DNA of 64,000 nucleotides. Source: Patiria miniata (Eukaryota; Echinodermata; Asteroidea; Valvatida; Asterinidae). The notes below the pieces were generated by a model. That model was not told the DNA's origin. It did not search any database and saw only the letters and a list, made by a program, of their open reading frames with translations. The stretch's first letter is position 1; every line of letters starts with the position of its first letter. The stretch covers positions 3,844,001-3,908,000 of the forward strand of contig NW_024037065.1 of the NCBI RefSeq assembly GCF_015706575.1, read 5' to 3'. The position numbers were made by a program, and so were the translations under genes. Below, in pieces: positions 56,970 through 64,000 of the stretch.

Positions 56970-57709
56970 ATGACGAGCTGTTTTGTTCTGGGATGCTCTA
57001 ACCGAAAGGCAAAGGGCTCTTGTGCAACGTCCTTTTTCCTCCATAACCAATAAGAGGTATTACGAGCAGCATGGGTGCGGGCACTTGGTAGGGGAGACGC
57101 CTGAGCCAAAAGCCCACGAAGGAGTTTGTAGCGACCATTCTGTGGAAGGTTGGCCTAGTGATTTAGCCCAGGCTGGGAGAGCCCCACTGCACTGATCTCT
57201 ATATAAAGACTGGATAGCGGATATGCATACAACATTCACACAGTAGACTTTGCATATTGACCAATTCGCCCCCGGTCTCACGAAGATGGCCGCGTATAAA
57301 ACGAACGTTCTACGCGTAAATACGCGCGCGTTGTATCAACAGTTGACGCGCATTTTGGTCACGTACACATATTATGATGTTCAAAAAGGGACACATTTCC
57401 GTAGTGATTATTATTTCAAAAACGCCGAAAAAGGGATTTGCGGCATTATAAAACTAACCACGACGTTAGAAAAAATCCAGTTATAAAACCTTGGTCAGTT
57501 GGTCAGTGGTGGTGGCCAAAATATAAGTCAAGTGAACCGCGACGTTACAAAAGAAATCATGCTGTCTATAAAGACGGCAACTTGTCCTTTGTAGATCACC
57601 AGCCGGTCTCACCAATATGGCGTCAAATTCGTACATTGTGCGGCTCTTTATTAGCTATCCAGTCTTTATATAGAGATCAGTGGAGAGCCCACGACATGCC
57701 ATCGTCCAT
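56970..57709 (+). pseudogene. THAP-domain exon interrupted by a MITE
   Basis: The exon starts MTSCFVLGCSNRKAKGSCAT, the first CxxxxC half of a THAP zinc finger. It continues with a Trp in RAAWVRALGR, then VCSDHSVEGWPSD, the C-x2-H half, and after the MITE at 57185-57682 closes with HDMPSS before a donor (TCCAT|GTAAGT). THAP domains bind DNA through a C2CH zinc. They occur in host regulators and in P-element-type transposases, and which applies here cannot be told. A stop and a frame change lie in the middle of the finger in addition to the MITE. The finger is therefore dead. Confidence 0.7.
57185..57682. mobile_element. MITE with ACTGATCTCTATATAAAGAC ends and 8-bp duplication
   Basis: The left end CACTGATCTCTATATAAAGA, preceded by an extra CACTG, and the right end, its inverse, share about 30 bp. 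The 8-bp flanks GAGAGCCC at 57177-57184 and 57683-57690 are identical. The interior has no transposase. It sits inside the coding part of a THAP finger. Confidence 0.85.
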
Positions 57710-57844
57710 GTAAGTAAAGTAGCCTCAGCTGTTTTACAATAGCGGGTCAATGAAAAGTTATTTGACTTTAAGACGTTTACTGTGACTGCATACATGTGTT
57801 TGATCAGCAAAGGTGTTCATTTTTTTATATTGAAACTCCATTAA

Positions 57845-59445
57845 CTCTTTCAGTGCCAACCTCGTACATGTACGAGGTAATGTTCGTGCTTAAAATCGCC
57901 AAACCTCGTACATGTACGAGGTAGAGTAACATGTTATCAAAAGGGGGCGCTCTCGCTCTTTCTAATGGTACCAATATGCATGTAGGATGGAACGCCGTAT
58001 TATCGCGGTACTTATCACGTTTCTCGTTCGGAATAGAGATTGCCCACTAACCTTCCAGAATTGTCCTGTCTTATGTGTAGTATAACTCTTCCTTTTTAAA
58101 TTAATATAAAAAAAATCTGACGTGTGGTGAGGTTTATTCCGTGTACGATGCCTGTGAAAATAGACATGCGCAGCGTGTGCGAACGGAGGTGGACCCCCTA
58201 TTATCGCGGTATGCGGGAAGTGGTTTTTATAATGATCCCAACTTTTTTGTTCATAGTTTATGTTTGACCAAAACACCCCCTGAATAAAGTCTGATATTTT
58301 CCCTGTAAAGTTCAAGTTGATTAAAGACAAAATGTCTGCAGGATAATTTTCTTAAGACCCTGCCCTTCCCCCGAAAGGAGAACACAAATCCCTGAGGCAA
58401 GTCTACTGATCGGCGATTGAGGGCGCTATTCACTTTACACGGTGTGCCGTTTTATTTTCACTACGCGCGGTGCTTATTTTGATCCCGTAAAAGTTGTTAC
58501 AATTTCGCGCTGCAAATATCGTCGTTCGACCTCATTTTACATTTGCAGCTGAAGAATGGGAACCAGACAATGGAACTTGCATGGACAGAGCGCAATTAAA
58601 GATTTATGTTAAAATATAAACGGTACCTTTTAGCAGACACGGTGAGGGAAAATTTTGCAAGTTTTGGAAAACGTTAATATTTATTAAAATCGTTAAAAGT
58701 CCCGAAAGACACAACATTTTTTAATCGTCCTTTTTATACAACTCGGTAGAAAATCCTTGATGACTGGTGAACTGGATAAAAATCGCCACTTGAAGGAGTT
58801 TTGACACTGTAAAAAGAGAAATTTCCCCTGCCGCGATAATAGGGATGCTGCGATAATATAATAAGGAGTCCGACTATACGACCTGTATTTATTTTTATAT
58901 TCGAGTTCTTGTGAGAGGGCGTCACACCGAGTTTCGATTTGTTGACAAAATGGCGGCGCCCATTAAACGAGCTCGCGTGTTATCTCCAGAGAAAAATCAG
59001 TGTATTTTTTCGCCGATTTGGACAGGATTACTTTTCTGATTCAGAATAATCCATTTCCGATACTTCAGAACTGGATGGTGAGTCAGAAGACAAACATTGG
59101 GATACCGATACAAATGATAATTATGGTGCTAAAAGTGACAATCATGGCAATATTTATGATAATGAACAGAGTTTGTATGAGGGGTATCAGACGCGACACA
59201 AGTATATTCTGCAAAAGTGCGGAATTCCCCTGTGTTGAAGAGAGTGTTTCAAGGTTTATTACTAGGTGCATGACTAATATTGACTTTTGAAGGTAACAAG
59301 AATATACCAGAGAGCAAGATACAACAAGTTTGGTGATTACAACTTATTTACTTTTTTTTTTATAGAATTTTGAATAATTAACAAAAAAGCTCGAAGTTGG
59401 GCGTTTTAGGGTTAAACTTTTGATATGTCGTGGGCACTGAAAGAG
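57845..59445 (+). mobile_element. piggyBac-type element, internally deleted
   Basis: It is flanked by TTAA at 57841-57844 and 59446-59449. The TIRs are CTCTTTCAGTGCC on the left and GGCACTGAAAGAG on the right. Two copies of the 20-bp palindrome ACCTCGTACATGTACGAGGT, the first with its leading A lost, lie just inside the left end at about 57868 and 57903. Remnants of the transposase are an acidic N-terminal stretch (SDTSELDGESEDKHWDTDTN) after the MAAPIKRARVLSPEK start at about 58950, and a C-terminal Cys-rich piece (KCGIPLC..ECFKVYY). The catalytic middle is missing. A copy of the TATTATCGCGG repeat (57998-58841) lies inside it. Confidence 0.8.
57998..58841. repeat. TATTATCGCGG family, copy 2, nested in the piggyBac-type element
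   Basis: Starts TATTATCGCGGTACTTATC and ends CCGCGATAATA. It is collinear with 44685-45532. It lies within the piggyBac-type element, so it inserted after that element or was carried by it. Confidence 0.8.
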
Positions 59446-59773
59446 TTAAGTGATGAACTCTTGGAGAACATTTTCTTGCTTGCAACTTGTAGTTTTGGAA
59501 AGAGTTCCTCATCTGGACATCACACAAGTTTTCCCTTAAAACGTTGTATTAGACATCAGAAAGAGATAACATGTGACATGTTACATGTCCCAAAAAGTGA
59601 AATGTAGCACAGAAAATTCCAAAGTATTTATTTTCTAAGAAACACTGAGAATTTTCAGACCAGTCTCTTAGAGTTTGTACACGGGTATACCCATGAACGT
59701 GGCTTTATAGCCACGCTTCAGTCTATAGTGATAGTAAAAACACTCTCTAGTGTTATCCGCGGTTACTAAATTG

Positions 59774-60062
59774 GAGTGACCATTCTAGCCGAATTTCGGC
59801 TACATTTGACAGAATATTTGCATACAAAAATAAAATGTACAGAAAATCAGCAGAATATTTTTTCGGCAGAATTATGAAGATGAAGGAAAATGAAAAAGAT
59901 TGGAAAGAAATATGGCACATTTGGTTTGAAAAACCTTCATTTTTTGAAAGATCCTTAAAACAAACCCTTGCACAATGGAGCAGCAATATAAACTGGGTGA
60001 TTTGGCAGACTTTCGAAGTGGATTAAGCAGAATTTTACATGGTATTACGGTCATCCTGCCAT
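59774..60062. repeat. GTGACCATT..TAGCCGAATTTCGGCTA repeat, copy 2
   Basis: Begins GTGACCATTCTAGCCGAATT and ends CATGGTATTACGGTCATCCTG, matching both ends of the copy at 52359-52830 with a shorter interior. Confidence 0.7.
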
Positions 60063-61170
60063 GTAAGACAGTTAGTCGGGTACCCACTGGTGATACTTCT
60101 TCCGTTTTGCGCATGCGAAACTCGGGGTACCAGAGTGTCATGCCTGTCTTTGATTTTCTGATCATTTGGAAAACATTCGTTGTGACAAAGTTGTGCCGTA
60201 CTTTACATCAAATTTCTTGGCAATGCCAGATCCAACACTCGCGTAAATTCACAGGAAGCCCAACAAGTAAGTGATTCACCTATGGGCAAAATTATACATG
60301 GTTATATGTAGCGGATCAAAAGATAGAATGCTGTCGCTTGTATTTACCCGACGGAAGCGCGTGGCGTTGTAATACATGTATACAATGCATTTCACCAGTT
60401 GACTTGATTGGTCTTAAATCAAATGTGGTTTTAGTAAAGCTGATCTACTAAAATTAAACTTGTAATTAAAATTCTCGCCAGCATTTTGAAAACAAGCATA
60501 TTAGTTGAATTTATTTCATGTGAAAAAGTGGCCTAGTTTGTCACATTAGTGGAGACACAAGACAAATTTGTTAGTTAGTAGGGTTGAGTGACGCAGGGTT
60601 GAAAGGACATTTCAGGATATTTCCTGGGAAATCCTCTCAGCTGATTACAATGTGGCCCTCACTCCAAGATGTAATAATTTAGTACGGGACACAGCAATGT
60701 ACAGTGTGGAAGGAGGTCATGCGAATGCCTGATGAAGACGTAAATAATCTGAGTGAAGTTAAAATATTAATGACAAGAAATAGCAATGTGACTTGTATTT
60801 AAGGTCCTGTAAATTGATGCTTCAACACTGTCTTCAACACTGTTTTTACACGTACAACCAAGATCTTGTAGCTACTCTTTAAGAAAGGTCAACATGTCTT
60901 CCCATTTCCAAAACTCTAAACATGAAGATTTATAAACCCCTGAGGACTTATCTGCAGAAGGACTTCTGACTGTTGGAACATGTGTCTGAAGGCACATGAA
61001 GTGGGTAACTTGAGCATTATTGTAGTGTCATCAGTGGCACAAAATGTCGCTCCAATTTAAAAAGCCCTATGGTGCTGTGTTGGGGGCCTGTTTGCCTGGA
61101 CCCTTATAAATGATGCTTGTAATATAATAATAATAGACAGTTCCCTAACATGTATGTGTTGCTCTTACAG
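60063..61170. other. No gene recognised upstream of the paralogue exons
   Basis: AT-rich DNA in which further exons of the SAM-protein paralogue were looked for and not found. Its 5' exons are missing or too diverged. Confidence 0.4.
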
Positions 61171-61467
61171 AGGAAAGGGCAAATCTGGCTTTGATCTTCC
61201 TTCCTCTGATATTGGAGGGGCACTACAAGAAGACTGGTGGTCGATGTTCTGCAAACGCATTTATTGACGCTCAACCAGTAAGTATAGTATATTTCCTACA
61301 TGTATATGCATCGAAAGTTAAAAAATCACTCAAGGTCAAGACACTATGCACTGCAATTTACATAACTTAGTTGAATGAAATACCAAGGTACAAAACAAAG
61401 CTCAGGGTTGGCTTCCATAACTATACAAATATGGTTTTGAAATCATGCCTGATTTAAAATTTTGTAT

Positions 61468-61652
61468 GAGGTAAAAATAGACAGTTCTTTTATTATTTCC
61501 ATGTATGCCTTAAAAACTGTTCAGATTGAATCTCACCTTTTAAATAAGGAGTGAAGTTATAGTCTACAATTCACAACAGACCTATGCATATTGTGAACAG
61601 TTTTTAAGGCATGGACATGGAAGTAATAAAAGGACGGTCTATTTTTACCTCA
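61468..61652. repeat. Short foldback in the paralogue intron
   Basis: GAGGTAAAAATAGACAGTTC and its inverse near 61640 bound arms of about 58 bp. TGCCTTAAAAACTGTTCA lies at the inner edge of the left arm. The loop is about 65 bp. Confidence 0.85.
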
Positions 61653-61836
61653 GGTTAAAGTCAACCTAAAGCAAACCCTGTAACAGGCTTGTGCTGCATC
61701 TTAATATTTCAATCCTACATTGAACCCTGCATTCTTTCTCATGTTTATCCAATTCAAACTACATGTACAGTGGACTCATCTTGCTTATTTTACACTGGTG
61801 TTTTCTACTGATATACAACGTAGTGTTAGTTAAATA

Positions 61837-62026
61837 ATGGTTTGAATCAATCTCAGGGTCGATGCAGGTTTTTTTCGCATAAGTTTAAACTGTCAGGTGG
61901 ATTGATGCTTAGAAAATGTACAATAGACAAATAGCATAGTTGATGCGGGGGGGGGGGGGGTTTGAAAATAAATCAGCTACGCGAAAAAATCTGCATTGAC
62001 CCTGAGATTTGATTCAAACCATATTG
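61837..62026. mobile_element. Small MITE in the paralogue intron
   Basis: The TIRs of about 40 bp are TGGTTTGAATCAATCTCAGG and its inverse at 62007-62026, with one small indel. The interior has a 14-base G run at about 61948-61961 and no ORF. Confidence 0.8.
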
Positions 62027-62275
62027 AACTAATACAATTCCAGATCAGGTTTAAAGTGCTTGCTTGTACTTCTTTGTAATTTTAACACTGATTTTTTGCA
62101 GGATATCATCAACATCCCAGGATATTTGGATGCGATAAATATCCATGATCGTCCACAGCCATTTGTACTTGAACTGTACAGTAACAGCCAACTGCAACCA
62201 ACCTCAGCTTTTGTCATCAAAGAAAAACGAGCACATGGATTTGATTTCCTAAACGGACACTCGAGAGTTTCAGGA

Positions 62276-62960
62276 GTTTGGCTTAGCTACATTAAGCGGA
62301 CTGTGGTTAGTTGTAACAGCTGGAGACTCAAAATATCTTAAAGCTGAAGGCAGTGAGAGTCTTTGGATGGTTTTTCACAAGTATAGACTTGGGATGAATG
62401 ATAAGTGGATTGATGAACTTTTGCAAGCCTTAGAATTGTATGAAAAGGGGCAGCATGTCTACCTTGTTTGCGATTTTTTATTGCAGGCAGTTCTACAGTC
62501 CATTATTGAAGACAGAAACACCAAAGATAAACCCATTGATGGCCCAGCTGAAACAAAGTCTGAGAGTTTAAGTGCCCAGGAGGAACAGGTCTTGAGATAT
62601 GTATCTGGATACATTCCATTTTCTTTGTACAAAAAATTAAGTAAACAAAAAAAATTACACTGCTGTGACATACTGTAAATTCCTTAAGACCTGCAAAGTA
62701 GACGGTGTTGATGGAACAGCAAGGACATTTCTAAAGTATAGGAATGACTTGGTGGAAAACGAAATCGTAGTGGTTTATTTTGTGTGTCTGATGGGGTTTA
62801 TTTATTGTTCCAAGCCATGGAGAGAGAGACTTCTAAATATTTGACCATGATTAATCTGAAGATGTTTCAAGGATGTGATATCCAGACAACTCTTAAATAA
62901 CATTATGAGTTATCGTCAGGTACAAACATACTGGTGTAGTCTACTTTTCCTTGATACACT
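62276..62960 (+). pseudogene. Unrecognised transposon- or gene-derived coding remnant
   Basis: An open frame at 62367-62678 encodes WIDELLQALELYEKGQHVYL and, further on, EEQVLRYVSGYIPFSLYKKL. Recognisable continuation in other frames follows (FLKTCKVDGVDG, SDGVYLLFQAMERETS, MFQGCDIQTTL) up to a possible donor (CGTCAG|GTACAA at about 62920). The amino-acid texture is that of a real, decaying protein. Similar 'LRYVAGY..' segments occur in multi-copy uncharacterised animal proteins, from memory, but I cannot name the family. It replaces the end of the SAM-family exon. Confidence 0.45.
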
Positions 62961-64000
62961 AAAATACAGCAAAATGTTAAGACATGGAATATGATCATTG
63001 CAATTTTGTTAGAAAATATAAGTATGTTTTGACTATTTATACTTAAACAAAACTTCTTAATTGGCATCTTGATATACTGCCGATTCCTTACTTTTCCAAG
63101 CTGTCCATATTAATAACAAGTTATTTGGGATTTGAATTTATATCCTTAACTGCAGTTTAATTGATTCCAAATTGTAATTGTAAGCAAGGAAGACTTTCAT
63201 CCACCTCGCTGACTTAGAAGTTCACTAAATGCTGAACTGCACTATAAGTATGTTTTCTTTCATTTTATTTAATAGGATATTGTACGAGCATTTCCTGTAG
63301 CAAAATCCTTTGAATGTCATAACAGCAAATGGATTCTCTATGTTAATAAAAAAATACCAAAGCAATGTGGGACGATTTTTCCCATTAAACTGTGTGATGT
63401 TTTGTATCCCATTAGTAGGTACATGGAATCGGGTTTTTTTCACAAGTTTTTGGGATTGTTTTCATATTTCCAAGTATCGAAACTATGATTATCTTCATTG
63501 TTTTATGTACATGATTTGCTGTTTTATTTTTGTTCATTTATTACGAACACCATGGAAAAATCTGTCCTTTGGCTCTGGGTGGGTCAGCCACACATTCCAT
63601 GTGTTCAAGTTTCTGGGAAAGTAATTAACTCCAGGCAGGAGGCCTGACTATGCACCTCATTATTATTCATAAGACTCTAGCTTTTCTACACTAGTTACTT
63701 TGTTTTATCATGGTTTTATCACCCCCTTATTAGCTCTGTTTATTCATAATCCCTATGTGTGTGATTTAAAAAAAAGTTTTACAGCGCTGGCTGCGCTTTG
63801 CCGCCATGCGGCCACTGATGAGGAATAAAAACAGTACATTTTCCATCTAAACTTGAAGATCCTATGTTGTCCCCCGGTCACATGTGTTTCATGAACAATA
63901 ATACAACTTGAACTGCTGCAAACTGCTTGTTGACTAAATGACCAAAATATAAATCCAAAAAGTGAGAGGGCCTTTCCCAAAGGCTAAAAGAAAGTGCTTA
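62961..64000. other. No gene recognised
   Basis: AT-rich to the window end. Open frames are short and lack motifs. Confidence 0.4.

Larger units (their letters stand above)
61171..62260 (+). pseudogene. 3' remnant of a second SAM-protein gene (two exons)
   Basis: Exon 61171-61277 (ERANLALIFLPLILEGHYKK..GGRCSANAFIDAQP) and exon 62102-about 62260 (DIINIPGYLDAINIHDRPQP..SAFVIKEKRA) correspond to exons 9 and 10 of the gene at 18080-27657, with the same splice phases. The last exon loses similarity after about 62260 and never reaches the family's C-terminus, because a different sequence begins there. Two small repeats lie in the intron. It is a truncated member of the family, presumably from another CACTA-type copy. 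Confidence 0.75.

Noticed and set aside
57250-57655. Open frames within the MITE in the THAP exon
   Set aside because: They lie inside a TIR-bounded element without any transposase motif and only appear open by chance.

Overview
This is a eukaryotic, intron-containing, transposon-packed window. Gene pieces have consensus GT..AG introns, tracts such as tacatgtacatgta are frequent, and the repeats include a tRNA-derived SINE and many terminal-inverted-repeat (TIR) elements. It looks like a marine invertebrate, plausibly a deuterostome such as an echinoderm, hemichordate or lancelet. The taxon is inference only.

The centrepiece is 16392-30299. Its ends read CACTGTAAAAA and, inverted, CACTCTAAAAA. 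It is flanked by TA on both sides, and both ends carry subterminal arrays of ACCAACA-type motifs. Inside are two undamaged plus-strand coding units. The first is a ten-exon gene (18080-27657) for a 532-residue SAM-domain protein in which every splice phase closes. The second is a single-exon 834-residue CACTA/EnSpm-type DDE transposase (20031-22535) that fills almost all of intron 2 of the first. This resembles maize En/Spm, where the transposase ORFs lie inside an intron of tnpA. I read the unit as an intact animal CACTA-type element with a two-protein design. Relics of the SAM-protein family also lie at 115-345 (minus) and 61171-62260 (plus).

On the minus strand, exon-like pieces from 43580 down to 3635 have matching splice phases. 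They may form one very large, now broken gene: a Tudor-like domain, duplicated Ser-rich exons, a CxxC..H..H finger, acidic and basic linkers, a second similar finger, and a tyrosine-recombinase (Crypton-like) catalytic domain. Its introns hold the CACTA-type element, a 3.6 kb RTE-like LINE nested in a TIR element (both with exact target duplications), a LINE split by a DIRS-like fossil, a second DIRS-like fossil and a Penelope-like fragment.

From 43.6 to 64 kb the window is mostly short TIR and foldback elements. These include a TTAAGAAT palindrome-array MITE (45594-46519), a 2 kb foldback (46810-48873), paired MITE copies (44685/57998, 52359/59774, 54468/55249) and a shrunken piggyBac (57845-59445). 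Gene remains there are few: one first exon of a single-pass membrane protein with a PPAY motif (52975-53232), and a THAP-domain exon cut by a MITE (56970-57709). Family names come from residues visible in the sequence and from memory. No database search was possible.
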